A stretch of 64,000 nucleotides of DNA, from the NCBI RefSeq assembly GCF_024345495.1, contig NZ_JAGQBF010000002.1, forward strand, positions 62,001 through 126,000. The letters are read 5' to 3'. The position numbers and the translations under genes are program-made. This document shows, piece by piece, positions 1 through 10,051 of the stretch. Every line of letters starts with the position of its first letter. Position 1 is the stretch's first letter. Source of the stretch: Synechococcus sp. RedBA-s (GTDB lineage Bacteria; Cyanobacteriota; Cyanobacteriia; PCC-6307; Cyanobiaceae). Below the pieces are notes generated by a model that did not search any database, was not told where the DNA came from, and saw only the letters and a program-made list of their open reading frames with translations.

Positions 1-575
1 CCCGTACCGGGCCGGTGACAGGCGAGGGCCTCGGCGCCTAGGCCCGCCGCCAGGGCCAGCCGCAGGCTGGTGGGGCTGGGCAGGATGCGGGCAAAACAGG
101 CCCCGGCGCCCGCCAGCTCCACCGCTCTGGGCAGGTGGCGGGCACCGATGGCCAGCAGCAGCCGCTCGTCGCCCAGGTCAAGGCCGGCCAGATCCTCCAG
201 CTGCTCCAGCAGGATCAGCCTGGATCCGGACCGCCAGCGGGCCGGCGGGCGCCGTAGGCGCAACAGCGGCTGGCGGTGCTGGGCGCAGACCGCCGCCAGA
301 TCAGCGCTGATGCGGCAGGCAAAGGGGTGGCTGGCGTCGATCACCCAGCGGAAGGGAGCCAGGGGAGCCTCCTGCAGCTCGGCTGCGATCGCCCTGGGCC
401 CCGCCAGTGCCCCCAGGCGACTGCCCAGGCGCGGGTGGGGGGCATAGGCCCGCAGGGCGTCTTCGCTCACCAGCGACACCTGCACGCTCCAGCCGGCGGC
501 CAGCAGCCGGGCGGCGATCAAGGGGCCCTCACCGGTGCCGCCCAGCAGCCAGATCGTGGAGTTGGGTCCGTGCAT
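1..575 (-). CDS. cobK: Precorrin-6A reductase (CobK/CbiJ), C-terminal part off the window
   Basis: Translating the minus strand from an ATG at 575 gives an open frame to the window edge. It begins MHGPNSTIWLLGGTGEG, a glycine-rich nucleotide-binding N terminus, followed by VSLVSEDALRAYAPHP, VIDASHPFA and LLLAIGARHLPRAVEL. These match the CobK/CbiJ family, which reduces precorrin-6A with NADPH in corrin ring synthesis in the cytosol. About 191 residues are visible of a usual length near 250, so the C terminus lies to the left of the window. It is divergent from ssb with only 31 nt between start codons, so the two promoters must overlap the coding ends. The product call rests on motif and family resemblance, and the start is the first ATG in frame. 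Confidence 0.82.
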   Translation of the reverse strand, partial: MHGPNSTIWLLGGTGEGPLIAARLLAAGWSVQVSLVSEDALRAYAPHPRLGSRLGALAGPRAIAAELQEAPLAPFRWVIDASHPFACRISADLAAVCAQHRQPLLRLRRPPARWRSGSRLILLEQLEDLAGLDLGDERLLLAIGARHLPRAVELAGAGACFARILPSPTSLRLALAAGLGAEALACHRPGT

Positions 576-606
576 CAAGATGGGGCCCGCTGTCGCCGAA
601 TGGGTC

Positions 607-1092
607 GTGAACCAGTGTTTGCTCGAGGTGGTGGTGCTGGAGGCACCCCAGGTGCGCTACACCCAGGACAACCAGACGCCGGTGGCGGAGATGTCCGTCG
701 AGCTCGACGGGCTCCGCCCCGATGATCCCCCGGGCCAGTTGAAGGTGGTGGGCTGGGGCAATCTCGCCCAGGATCTGCAGAACCGTGTGCAGGTGGGTCA
801 GCGGCTGATGATCGAGGGGCGCCTGCGCATGAGCACCTTCGCCCGCCCCGATGGCATCAAGGAGAAGCGCGCCGAGTTCACCCTGGCCCGCCTGCATCCC
901 CTGACGGGCGGGGGATCCGAGGCCGCCACGGCTGCGCCGGCGCGCACGATTCCCCGTCCGGTGCCTTCGGCGCCAAGGCCAGCCACTCCAGCGCCGCGCC
1001 CGGCAGTGGCCGCGGAACCAGCGCCGCCCACCTGGAACACCTCACCGCTGGTGCCAGATCTCGCCGACGACGACGACGAGATCCCCTTCTGA
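607..1092 (+). CDS. ssb: Single-stranded DNA-binding protein
   Basis: The 161-residue protein has an N-terminal OB fold (about residues 1-100) with RYTQDNQTPVAEM, KVVGWGNLAQDL and a conserved KRAEFTLARLHPL end. A Pro/Ala-rich linker follows, then an acidic tail ending DLADDDDEIPF, the classic SSB C-terminal tip that recruits replication and repair proteins. It coats single-stranded DNA during replication, repair and recombination. The GTG at 607 gives the family-typical MNQCLLE start. A longer frame from 535 would run into divergent cobK and adds residues with no family resemblance, so I rejected it. Confidence 0.95.
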   Translation: MNQCLLEVVVLEAPQVRYTQDNQTPVAEMSVELDGLRPDDPPGQLKVVGWGNLAQDLQNRVQVGQRLMIEGRLRMSTFARPDGIKEKRAEFTLARLHPLTGGGSEAATAAPARTIPRPVPSAPRPATPAPRPAVAAEPAPPTWNTSPLVPDLADDDDEIPF

Positions 1093-1100
1093 GGCCTGGA

Positions 1101-1349
1101 TCAGCCGGGTTCGAGCCGCTGGCGGGCCTGGTCGAGCAGCTGACCGAGTTCCCGCTCCAGGGCCGCGAGATCCAACCTCAGATCAGGCCAGCGGCCAGCA
1201 TCGATCTGCTGTAACAGCCAGAGGCGGTCTTCGGTGAGCTGATCCAGCAGCGTCAGCGTGCTGGGGTCGCTGAATGGAATCTCCGACGGGGATGACGACG
1301 CAACGGCAGACGAGATAAGCGGATCGGCATCGGGGCTGGGCTGATCCAT
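1101..1349 (-). CDS. Small conserved hypothetical protein (82 aa)
   Basis: An ATG at 1349 opens an 82-residue frame. The first 30 residues are Ser/Pro/Asp-rich and probably disordered. The rest (LTLLDQLTEDRLWLLQQIDAG, then LDLAALERELGQLLDQARQ) is predicted to form two amphipathic helices. No catalytic motif is visible. It ends 8 nt from the ssb stop, convergent, and its start codon overlaps by position the plus-strand ATG at 1348. A frame extension to 1478 would overlap the DUF2854 gene and adds unlike sequence. I do not recognise a function. The helical C terminus and codon use suggest it is real. Confidence 0.6.
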   Translation of the reverse strand: MDQPSPDADPLISSAVASSSPSEIPFSDPSTLTLLDQLTEDRLWLLQQIDAGRWPDLRLDLAALERELGQLLDQARQRLEPG

Positions 1350-1410
1350 GGCCTGTGCGGCTCCTCGGGAATGCTCGCCATCCTGGACCGCGTTGCAGGA
1401 AGATGGCGGG

Positions 1411-1977
1411 ATGGAAGCACTCACATCGCCGGGCAGCCTGCTGACCATCCTGGGCGCGGCGCTCACGGTGATCGGCACGATCGCCTACGCCACCGACAGC
1501 CCCAACATCAGCCTGGCGGGGGTCTTCTACGGGATTCCGGTGCTGCTGGGGGGCCTGGCCCTGAAGTCGTCCGAGCTTCCTCCAGCCCAGCGGCTGACGC
1601 CGGTTGCTGAGCTGCGGGAGCTGCGGGAACGCCCCGAAAACGAGCCCCTGAGGGTGTTGCTCAAGGATGTGACCCGCTGGCGCTACGGCCAGAAGGCCCA
1701 TCTGGAGAGCTCCCTCGAAGCCCTCAAGCTCTGGAACGACGACGCACCTCCGCAGCTGCTGAGCGTGGCCGAGCGGGATGTGGATGGCGGTTATGGCCTG
1801 GTGCTCCACTTCCTCTGCCAGGGGGTGCCGGCGGAGCGCTGGCAGGCCAGGCAGGAGCGGCTGGGTCGTTTCTTCGGGCCCGACCTCCACGCCGAACTGC
1901 GGCTGATCTCCCCTGGAGAGCTGGAGCTCAGCCTGATGCCCGGCGCGGATGTGGCCGAGTCCGCTACCGCAGCCTGA
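1411..1977 (+). CDS. DUF2854 family membrane protein
   Basis: The 188-residue protein starts MEALTSPGSLLTILGAALTV and carries two hydrophobic segments near the N terminus (about residues 8-28 and 35-52). A soluble domain with LLKDVTRWRYGQKAHLESSLE and a C-terminal mixed region follow. This layout is that of DUF2854, a family found in cyanobacteria and plastids and of unknown function, probably thylakoid or plasma membrane bound. I chose ATG 1411 because the family starts just before the first membrane segment and AGGA lies upstream. The ATG at 1348 would add 21 residues of poor quality. The gene is followed 27 nt later by argB. Confidence 0.82.
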   Translation: MEALTSPGSLLTILGAALTVIGTIAYATDSPNISLAGVFYGIPVLLGGLALKSSELPPAQRLTPVAELRELRERPENEPLRVLLKDVTRWRYGQKAHLESSLEALKLWNDDAPPQLLSVAERDVDGGYGLVLHFLCQGVPAERWQARQERLGRFFGPDLHAELRLISPGELELSLMPGADVAESATAA

Positions 1978-2004
1978 ACCCCGGCCCCCTCACCCACTCT
2001 CTTC

Positions 2005-2931
2005 GTGTCTCCCTTGAGCCAGGACCCCGTCATCAGCGCAGAAGACACCCTGCGGGTGTCTGTCCTCAGTGAGGCCCTCCCTTACATCCAGCGCTTCGCC
2101 GGCCGCCGCGTGGTGGTCAAGTACGGCGGCGCGGCGATGGTACGCGAAGACCTGCGTGATGCGGTCTTCCGTGATCTGGCCCTGCTGGCCTGCGTGGGAG
2201 TGCAGCCGGTGGTGGTCCACGGCGGTGGACCGGAGATCAACCAGTGGCTGAAGAAGCTGGAGATCCCCGCCGAATTCCGCGATGGCCTGAGGGTCACCGA
2301 CCTCGACACCATGGATGTGGTGGAAATGGTGCTGGTGGGCCGGGTCAACAAGCAGATCGTCAATGGTCTCAACCGGGTGGGCGGGCGAGCGGTGGGCCTC
2401 TCCGGCAGTGACGGGGGCCTGGTGGAGGCCCGCACCTGGGGGGAGGGCTCCCACGGTTGGGTGGGGGAGGTGGCGGCGGTCAACCCCGATGTGCTCGCCC
2501 CCCTGCTGGAGAACGGTTACATCCCGGTGATCTCGAGTGTGGCCGCCGATCCCAGTGGCCAGGCGCACAACATCAATGCCGACACGGTGGCTGGGGAGCT
2601 GGCAGCGGCCCTTCAGGCCGAGAAGCTGATTCTGCTCACGGACACCCCGGGCATCCTGCGGGACCGAGAGGATCCCTCCACCCTGCTGAGGCAGATCACC
2701 CTTCCTGAGGCCCGGGAGCTGATCCGCAGCGGCGTGGTCAACGCGGGGATGACCCCCAAGACCCAGTGCTGCATCCGGGCCCTGGCCCAGGGGGTGGGCG
2801 CCGCCCATATCCTCGATGGCCGTGTGCCCCATGCCCTGCTGCTGGAGGTGTTCTCCGATGCCGGTGTCGGCACGATGGTGGTCGGCAGCAGTCGCGCGGC
2901 CGAGCGATCAGGTGCGCTGCGGGGTGGCTGA
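2005..2931 (+). CDS. argB: Acetylglutamate kinase
   Basis: The 308-residue protein is an amino acid kinase that phosphorylates N-acetyl-L-glutamate, the second and controlled step of arginine synthesis. Visible motifs are [10 protein letters not shown] near residue 36, [14 protein letters not shown] near 69, [26 protein letters not shown] near 190, and [12 protein letters not shown]. The arginine-sensitive, PII-regulated type found in cyanobacteria has an N-terminal helix before the kinase fold, and about 30 residues precede the fold here. The start is GTG at 2005. The end overlaps the following gene by 8 nt, so the two are probably co-translated. Confidence 0.96.
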   Translation: MSPLSQDPVISAEDTLRVSVLSEALPYIQRFAGRRVVVKYGGAAMVREDLRDAVFRDLALLACVGVQPVVVHGGGPEINQWLKKLEIPAEFRDGLRVTDLDTMDVVEMVLVGRVNKQIVNGLNRVGGRAVGLSGSDGGLVEARTWGEGSHGWVGEVAAVNPDVLAPLLENGYIPVISSVAADPSGQAHNINADTVAGELAAALQAEKLILLTDTPGILRDREDPSTLLRQITLPEARELIRSGVVNAGMTPKTQCCIRALAQGVGAAHILDGRVPHALLLEVFSDAGVGTMVVGSSRAAERSGALRGG

Positions 2932-4039
2932 GGATCCGCTGGCGCCGGCCCGGGCGGCGATCGATCGGGGGGAGTATGGCCGTTGCCTGCGCCTGCTCGA
3001 GCCGATCGTGGCGGCCCATGGGGTCACGGTGCCCCTGGGGGGCAGCGCGAGGATGTTGATGGCCACGGCCTTGATCGGCCAGGGGGAGACGGAGCAGGCG
3101 GCCAGCTGTGTGCGCGGTCTCAAGGCTTGCGCCGATCCGGAGCTGCGCCGCCAGGCCCGCGACCTCAGCTTGATCCTGGAGGCCCCCAACCTGCAGCGAC
3201 CGGAGAACTGGTCGCTCACCCTGCCGCCGATCGGGGCCGTGGAGTCGCTGCAGCAGCGGGTGGTCTCCCTGGCTCAGGACCGCCCGGGCCGCGCCAAGCC
3301 GGAAACGTCGCCGCCGCCGGTGGGTCCGACACGGGCACCGCTGGGCTTTGCGTTTGTGGTGCTGGCGGTGCTGCTGCTGCTGCTCACCGGGATGCTGGGG
3401 GGATGCCTGCGCGTCGAAACCGACCTGAGCCTGCCGGCGCCGGGCCGCCTCGAGCTCATCCAGATTCTCACCAGCACCAGTGGGCGCTGGATGCCCTGGC
3501 AGCGTCAGTTCAGCGCCACCCTCTCCGCCGACCCTGAGCTGAGCCGCTTCAGGCTCTCCCAGGAACCGGATCAGGGCCGCCTCCTGATCAGCAGTGGCAT
3601 GGTCTCAGCGGCCGAGGCCAGCACCCTGCTGCAGCGCTTGAGCCTCGATGCCGGCGAGCTCACCGGGTTAGCCCTGCCCAAGCCAGTCCTGAGCCTGCAG
3701 GAACGCAACTGGCTGCTGGGGGTTCAGCAGCAACTGGGCTTCGAGCTCGACCTGCGCCAGGTGCAGCCCCTGCCGGGTCTGAGCTTCCAGGTACACCTGC
3801 ACTCAGTGGGCGCTGGGGCGGTGAGCACGGCCGAACCGCTGGCGGTGCAGCCGCGGCCCGGGGGGCTCAGCTGGCCCCTGCAGCTGGGGGCCAGCAACCG
3901 GCTGGAGCTGCGCAGTTGGCGCTGGAGTCGCCTCGGGCTGGGCAGCCTGCTGATCGTTCTGCTGCTGCTGCTCAGCCTGGTGCTGCAGCGGCTGCGGCGG
4001 CAGGTGGGATTCGGCTGGCCGGAGTTGCCCTCTCCTTAG
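2924..4039 (+). CDS. TPR-like plus DUF3153 membrane protein
   Basis: The 371-residue product begins with helical TPR-like sequence ([38 protein letters not shown]). It then has a membrane segment around residues 145-165 ([19 protein letters not shown]) directly before a Cys that resembles a lipobox, a DUF3153 domain opening [14 protein letters not shown], and a C-terminal membrane anchor ([15 protein letters not shown]). In many cyanobacteria DUF3153 proteins are lipoproteins beginning at that Cys, so here a soluble N-terminal part appears fused in front. GTG at 2924 overlaps the argB stop as GTGGCTGA. GTG at 2912 is also possible. The function is unknown. Confidence 0.75.
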   Translation: MAEDPLAPARAAIDRGEYGRCLRLLEPIVAAHGVTVPLGGSARMLMATALIGQGETEQAASCVRGLKACADPELRRQARDLSLILEAPNLQRPENWSLTLPPIGAVESLQQRVVSLAQDRPGRAKPETSPPPVGPTRAPLGFAFVVLAVLLLLLTGMLGGCLRVETDLSLPAPGRLELIQILTSTSGRWMPWQRQFSATLSADPELSRFRLSQEPDQGRLLISSGMVSAAEASTLLQRLSLDAGELTGLALPKPVLSLQERNWLLGVQQQLGFELDLRQVQPLPGLSFQVHLHSVGAGAVSTAEPLAVQPRPGGLSWPLQLGASNRLELRSWRWSRLGLGSLLIVLLLLLSLVLQRLRRQVGFGWPELPSP

Positions 4040-4060
4040 GGGGCCATCAGAGAGCGGCCA

Positions 4061-6358
4061 TCAGAGCTCGATCGGATCGGGATCAATCGAGAGGCTGACA
4101 TGGCGAGTCAGGCCAGCGCGCAGCTCGGCTTCTGGCGGCAGGGGCAGGTCGGCGCCGGCGGGACCGTGCAGCAGCAACTGCCAGCGGTAGCGGCCGGCCA
4201 CCCGTGCCACAACGGCAGGGGCGGGTCCGATCAGCTGCCAGCCGGCCAGCTCCACCCGGGGGCGCAACTGTTCGGCGAGGGCGGCGGCGGCAGTGGCGGT
4301 AGCGGCTCCAGATGGGCCCGCCAGGCGCAGCAGGCAAGCCCGGCTGAAGGGCACCAGTCCCGCCTGGCGGCGCAGCTGCAGTTCCGCCTCGAGAAAGGCG
4401 TCGTAGCGGCCATCGATCAGGTGCTGGATCACGGGGTGCTCCGGCAGGTAGGTCTGCACGATCACTTCCCCGGGGCGCTCCCCCCGGCCGGCCCGCCCGG
4501 CCAGCTGCAGCAGCAGCTGCAGGCAGTGCTCAGAAGCGCGCAGATCCGGCCGGTGCAGCAGACCATCGGCCGCCAGCACCGCCGCCAGGGTGACCCTGGG
4601 CAAATCCATGCCTTTGGCCAGCATCTGGGTGCCCACCAGCACATCCGCCTCCCCGGCCTCGAAGCGGGCCAAAAGGCGCCTGTGGCCGTCGCGGCCGCGG
4701 GTGCTGTCGCGATCGAAGCGCAGCAGGCGCAGGCCGGAGAGTTCCTGCTCCAGCTGCTCCATCACCCGCTGGGTGCCGGCACCGAAGGGCTTGAAGGCGC
4801 TGGAGCCGCAGGACCCGCAGCGGGAGGTCAGGGCCTGGCGGTGGCCGCACCAGTGGCAGCGCAGGGTCTGGCTGCCATCTCGCAGCCGGTGAACGGTGAG
4901 GGCCACATCACAATGGGGACACTCGACCACCTCGCCGCAGCTGCGGCAGCTCAGGAAACTGCTGTAGCCGCGCCGGGGCACCAGCACCACCGCCTGCTCC
5001 CCCCGCTCCTGCAGCCGCTCCATCCGCTCCATCAGGGCGCGGCTGATCAGGCGGCGATGGCCTTCCGCCAGTTCCTGGCGCAGGTCCACCACCCGCACCG
5101 GCGCCGCCTCCTGACCACTGATGCGGAGGCTGAGACGCAGCAGGCTGGCCGGCTGATCTCGGCGCCGGCAGGCCAGCCAGGTTTCCAGGGAGGGGGTGGC
5201 GCTGCCCAGCACCAGGGCGGCTCCAGCAGCGCGGCAGCGCAGGCGGGCCACGTCCCTGGCGTGATAGCAGGGCATCGGGCTGTCCTGTTTGTAGGAGCTG
5301 TCGTGCTCTTCATCGAGCACCACCAGGCCGAGGCGGGCCAGGGGCAGGAACACCGCCGAGCGGGTGCCCACGGCGATCAGCGCTGTGTCGCTGTCCGCCT
5401 GCAGGCAGCGGCGCCAGGCGGCGATGCGCGCCCGCTCCGAGAGCCCGCTGTGGAATTCGAGGATGCGCCCGCCGAAGCGGGCGCGGCAGCGATCGAGCAG
5501 CTGAGGGATTAGCCCGATCTCGGGGGTGAGCAGCAGGGCGCTGCGGCCAGAGGCCAGGCAGGCCGCCGCCGCCTGCAGATAAACCTCCGTCTTGCCGGCC
5601 CCTGTCACCCCCCAGAGCAGGAACTCCTGGTACCCGGAGGCCGAGAGAATCCGCTTCAGAGACTCCTCTTGCTCAGGCAGGAGGGGCCGGGGGGATTCGA
5701 GTGCTGCGCTGGCTGGATCGGGCGGAAGCTGTGCGGCTCCGGCCGCCGCCGCGGCGCTGCCAACCGCCAGCCGCTGGCTGCTGCGCAACCAGCCCTTGGC
5801 CGCCATGACCTTGAGGAGGGAGCGGCTGAAGCCCCAGGCCGTGATCGTGCTCTGGGGGGCCGCCCAGCCGGGGCAGGCCCGCAGGCGTTCGCTGAGTTGC
5901 TGCTGGCGATCGCTGAGCGGCTGGGGGCTCTCCAGCAACTCCAGCCAGAGCTGGCTGCGCGGCTGGGCCTGGGGCCGCCCCGACCGCTGGCCCAGCCAGC
6001 CGGGAGGCAGGGCTGTTTTGAGGGTTCGAAACAGGCTGGTGTGGCAGTGACGGGCCACCTCCTGCAGCAGCGCCTGCCAGTGGGGATCGACGGCGGCAGC
6101 CTGGTGCAGGCCTGTCACGGGCTGGATCACCGCTGGATCGAGATCGGCTGGGGGCGCCGTGAGAAGTTCGACCACCAGCCCGATCTGGGGGCGTCCCCGC
6201 AGTCGCAGCGTCACCAGATCCCCGGCGGCTACCACCAATCCAGCTGGGGCGGAATAGGTGAAGATCCGCCCCTCGCGACCGGCCTCCACCCAGACCTGAA
6301 CCCAGTGCGGGAGCAAGGACTTCTCCAACAGTGTCGAGATTCGCCTTGCAAACCCCAT
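4061..6358 (-). CDS. priA: Primosomal protein N' (replication restart helicase PriA)
   Basis: The 765-residue superfamily 2 helicase restarts stalled replication forks by loading the replicative helicase. An N-terminal DNA-binding region is followed by Walker A GVTGAGKTEVYLQ, the DEEH box in VVLDEEHDSSYKQ, then LVLGSATPSLETW and a zinc-binding insert with paired Cys (CRSCGEVVECPHCD, RCHWCGH, RCGSCGS). Helicase motif GTQMLAKGMDLP and a C-terminal domain close it. The ATG at 6358 lies in a hairpin. The family core starts near VQVWVEAGREGR, so an internal GTG or TTG 15-55 nt downstream is an alternative. It is convergent with the DUF3153 gene. Confidence 0.95.
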   Translation of the reverse strand: MGFARRISTLLEKSLLPHWVQVWVEAGREGRIFTYSAPAGLVVAAGDLVTLRLRGRPQIGLVVELLTAPPADLDPAVIQPVTGLHQAAAVDPHWQALLQEVARHCHTSLFRTLKTALPPGWLGQRSGRPQAQPRSQLWLELLESPQPLSDRQQQLSERLRACPGWAAPQSTITAWGFSRSLLKVMAAKGWLRSSQRLAVGSAAAAAGAAQLPPDPASAALESPRPLLPEQEESLKRILSASGYQEFLLWGVTGAGKTEVYLQAAAACLASGRSALLLTPEIGLIPQLLDRCRARFGGRILEFHSGLSERARIAAWRRCLQADSDTALIAVGTRSAVFLPLARLGLVVLDEEHDSSYKQDSPMPCYHARDVARLRCRAAGAALVLGSATPSLETWLACRRRDQPASLLRLSLRISGQEAAPVRVVDLRQELAEGHRRLISRALMERMERLQERGEQAVVLVPRRGYSSFLSCRSCGEVVECPHCDVALTVHRLRDGSQTLRCHWCGHRQALTSRCGSCGSSAFKPFGAGTQRVMEQLEQELSGLRLLRFDRDSTRGRDGHRRLLARFEAGEADVLVGTQMLAKGMDLPRVTLAAVLAADGLLHRPDLRASEHCLQLLLQLAGRAGRGERPGEVIVQTYLPEHPVIQHLIDGRYDAFLEAELQLRRQAGLVPFSRACLLRLAGPSGAATATAAAALAEQLRPRVELAGWQLIGPAPAVVARVAGRYRWQLLLHGPAGADLPLPPEAELRAGLTRHVSLSIDPDPIEL

Positions 6359-6366
6359 AGGGGTTT
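6350..6366 (-). promoter_or_regulatory. Perfect 7-bp hairpin across the priA start codon
   Basis: On the minus strand AAACCCC and GGGGTTT flank a three-base loop TAT, a perfect stem of seven pairs. The A and T of the priA ATG lie in the loop and the G is the first base of the 3' stem arm. In RNA this could hide the start codon, or it may show that translation starts further down. The plus-strand reading has no T run of terminator type. The structure is seen directly; the regulatory role is inference. Confidence 0.4.
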
Positions 6367-6745
6367 CTTAAGATAGTGGTGTTGAGCAGCTCCACCAGCT
6401 GCTGTCGGAACCAGGCAGAGTTCCGTCCAGTGGGAAGACATGATGTGCAGGCCGATTGGGGACCCCTCCCCTGCGCGCCTCCCGGTCTGCGAACACCCCT
6501 GACAGCACTGCCGGTCCCCCGGGCCGTTCCCCGTCGTCAGGTCTTTGGTTCCACCGCTTCCACCCGGCCCTTGATGGCGCCTGTTCTTGATCCTGGTCGG
6601 CCATCGGCTGCACCTGGATATTGAAGCAACGTTTTGTGTCGTGATGGTGTCATTGCGCGCAATTGGCCTGGCTGTTTTGCCGGCCTGATCCTTTCGGCCC
6701 AATTGTTTTCACCCGACCATTCCGTCACCCCGTCGCAGTTCCGCT
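6367..6745. other. Long intergenic leader between priA and rpoD
   Basis: About 380 nt separate the divergent priA and sigma factor genes. Open frames here (for example 6376-6624 plus and 6368-6613 minus) have no recognisable domain, no ribosome site and inconsistent codon use. The last 130 nt before the sigma gene are locally richer in A and T (ACGTTTTGTGTCGTGATGG, AATTGTTTTCACCCG) and probably hold the rpoD promoter and a long 5' leader, but I cannot fix a -10 or -35 box with confidence. Confidence 0.4.
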
Positions 6746-8152
<1,407 letters not shown>

Positions 8153-8192
8153 TCCACAATCCGCCACCAGCCTGGTGAGCGAGATCATCCAT

Positions 8193-8216
8193 CCGGGCTG
8201 CCGCCCGGTTTTTTTT
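8193..8216 (+). terminator. Rho-independent terminator after rpoD
   Basis: CCGGGC and GCCCGG form a perfect six-pair stem around the loop TGCC and are followed by eight consecutive T residues. It sits 40 nt after the sigma factor stop codon on the same strand, so it should end that transcript. Confidence 0.9.
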
Positions 8217-8256
8217 CTGTTCCTTGCCGGATGGTGTGTTGATCACTCAGGGGTGG

Positions 8257-10014
8257 ATGGCGTGGCTGGAGCGCGATCAGCGTCGGCTCTGGCTGGCAAG
8301 TGGTCTGGGTTATCTGCTGCTGTGCTGGCTGGCGTTCTTTCAGAACCTGGGCAGCCTCTCGCTGATGGACAAGACCGAAGCCCTCTTCGTGGAGGTGGGT
8401 CACCAGATGCTCGAGAGGGGGGACTGGATCACCCCGATGTGGAATGGCGAACTCTTCTTCGATTACCCCGTCTGGGGGTACTGGATGGTGGGCCTCAGCT
8501 TTCGCCTCTTCGGTGTGAGCGAGTGGGCCGCCCGCCTGCCGGTGGCCCTGGCGGCCAGTGCGGTGGTGCTGGCGGGGTTCGGCCTGCTCTGGGTGAGCGG
8601 CAACCCTGAGGAGGGCCTGCGCCAGCGCTGGCAGCGCTCCGCCTTCGCTGCGACCCTGCTGGCCCTGAACCCTGGCTGGATCGGCTGGGGCCGCAGTTCC
8701 GTCACCGACATGTTCCTGGCCAGTGCCATCGCCCTGAGCCTGTTCGGGTTTTTCCTCAGCTACAGCCAGCCGGCCGGCAGCGGCCCCCGTCGCCTGGGCT
8801 TTGCAGCAATGCCCCTGTTCAGTGCCATCGCCGTGCTGGCCAAGGGCCCCGTGGGCCTGGTGCTGCCCGGGCTGGTGGCCGTGGTGTTCCTGATCGCCCA
8901 GGGTCAGCTGATCCCCTACCTGCGACGCCTGCCGTGGTTGGCGGTTGCCGCAATCTTTCTAGCGGTGGTGCTGCCCTGGTACGTGCTGGCGGCCCAGGCC
9001 CATGGCATGGCCTTCCTCGGGGGCTTCTTCGGCTTCAGCAATATTCAGCGCTTCACCTCGGTGCTGTACCGCCATGCCGGGCCATGGCACTTCTATCTGC
9101 CCTGGGTGCTGCTGCTGCTGCTGCCCTGGTCGTTCCACCTGCCCGTGGCGTTGGTGCGCCTGCGCTTCTGGCAGCTGAAGGCCTGGCGCCGCCAACCACC
9201 CCAGGCTCAGTTGGCATTCTTCGCCTTGGTCTGGTTCCTGGCGGTGCTGCTGTTCTTCTCCGCCGCCGCCACCAAGCTGGCGGGCTACATCCTGCCGCTG
9301 GTGCCAGCGGCCGCCCTGCTGCTGGCCCTCTACTGGTTTCCCCTGGCCACCGTCGCCCCTGATGGTGGCAACCCGCCGGACCGGCCCCAGCGCTGGAGTG
9401 CCTGGGTCAATGCCCTGGTGTTCGCCGCCCTGGCGCCCGCCGCCGCCCTGGCGCCCCGCTGGGCCGCCACGGATCCGGCCTATCCCGGTTTTGCGGCGGC
9501 CCTGAGCCGCTCCGGCCTGCCCTCGATCCTGGCCATGATCCTGGCGGCAGCTGCCATTGCGCTGGTGGCTCTGCTGCTGCGACCCGGCCAGCCCCGGTCT
9601 CTGTGGCTGCCGGACCTGGCGGCCATGCTGCTGCTTCTGGCTCTGGTGGTGCCACCGCTGGCACCGCTGATGGAGAGCCAGCGCCAGCGGCCGGTGCGGG
9701 AGCTGGCGGAGCGGGCCGGAGAGCTGGCAGCGCCCGGCGAACCGCTCTGGGTGGTGGGCTACAAGCGCTACAGCGTGGTGTTCTACAGCGGCCGACAGGC
9801 TGTTTTCCTGGACAGCCCTGAGGGTGCCCGCGATGCCCTCAAAGACCTCTGGGGGCCTGGCACAAGCCCCAGCAGCGTCCTGATCTTCGGGGAAGAACAC
9901 CGCCTCAGGAATCTGCCCGGCACCCTGCCGGGGGCCAGGTTGCTGGAGAGCCGCAGCGGTCATCAACTCTGGCGTGTTCCGCGTGGGGAAACGAGCGCTG
10001 ATCAGGCACGATGA
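8257..10014 (+). CDS. ArnT-like membrane glycosyltransferase (GT-C fold)
   Basis: The roughly 585-residue protein has about a dozen membrane segments. The first periplasmic loop carries MDKTEALFVEVG and GDWITPMWNG.LFFDYPV, the acidic catalytic pattern of the ArnT/PMT glycosyltransferase group (GT83 type). Such enzymes move a sugar from a polyprenyl phosphate donor to lipid A, glycan or protein on the outer face of the plasma membrane. The true donor and acceptor cannot be read from sequence. ATG 8257 follows AGGGGTGG. TTG 8224 and GTG 8236 are upstream options, but the first nearly abuts the rpoD terminator. A PAP2 phosphatase follows, which would suit polyprenyl phosphate recycling. Confidence 0.82.
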   Translation: MAWLERDQRRLWLASGLGYLLLCWLAFFQNLGSLSLMDKTEALFVEVGHQMLERGDWITPMWNGELFFDYPVWGYWMVGLSFRLFGVSEWAARLPVALAASAVVLAGFGLLWVSGNPEEGLRQRWQRSAFAATLLALNPGWIGWGRSSVTDMFLASAIALSLFGFFLSYSQPAGSGPRRLGFAAMPLFSAIAVLAKGPVGLVLPGLVAVVFLIAQGQLIPYLRRLPWLAVAAIFLAVVLPWYVLAAQAHGMAFLGGFFGFSNIQRFTSVLYRHAGPWHFYLPWVLLLLLPWSFHLPVALVRLRFWQLKAWRRQPPQAQLAFFALVWFLAVLLFFSAAATKLAGYILPLVPAAALLLALYWFPLATVAPDGGNPPDRPQRWSAWVNALVFAALAPAAALAPRWAATDPAYPGFAAALSRSGLPSILAMILAAAAIALVALLLRPGQPRSLWLPDLAAMLLLLALVVPPLAPLMESQRQRPVRELAERAGELAAPGEPLWVVGYKRYSVVFYSGRQAVFLDSPEGARDALKDLWGPGTSPSSVLIFGEEHRLRNLPGTLPGARLLESRSGHQLWRVPRGETSADQAR

Positions 10015-10051
10015 GTCGCCCAGATCACCAACGATCCGATCGGCTGGTCAC

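Noticed and set aside
535-606. Longer ssb start at 535
   Set aside because: It would overlap the divergent cobK start and add 24 residues unlike any SSB; GTG 607 gives the conserved family start.
4100-5512. 470-codon plus-strand open frame opposite priA
   Set aside because: It lies fully antisense to a certain PriA gene, is rich in Gln, Ala and Gly, and shows no domain. Long antisense frames are common at this GC content.
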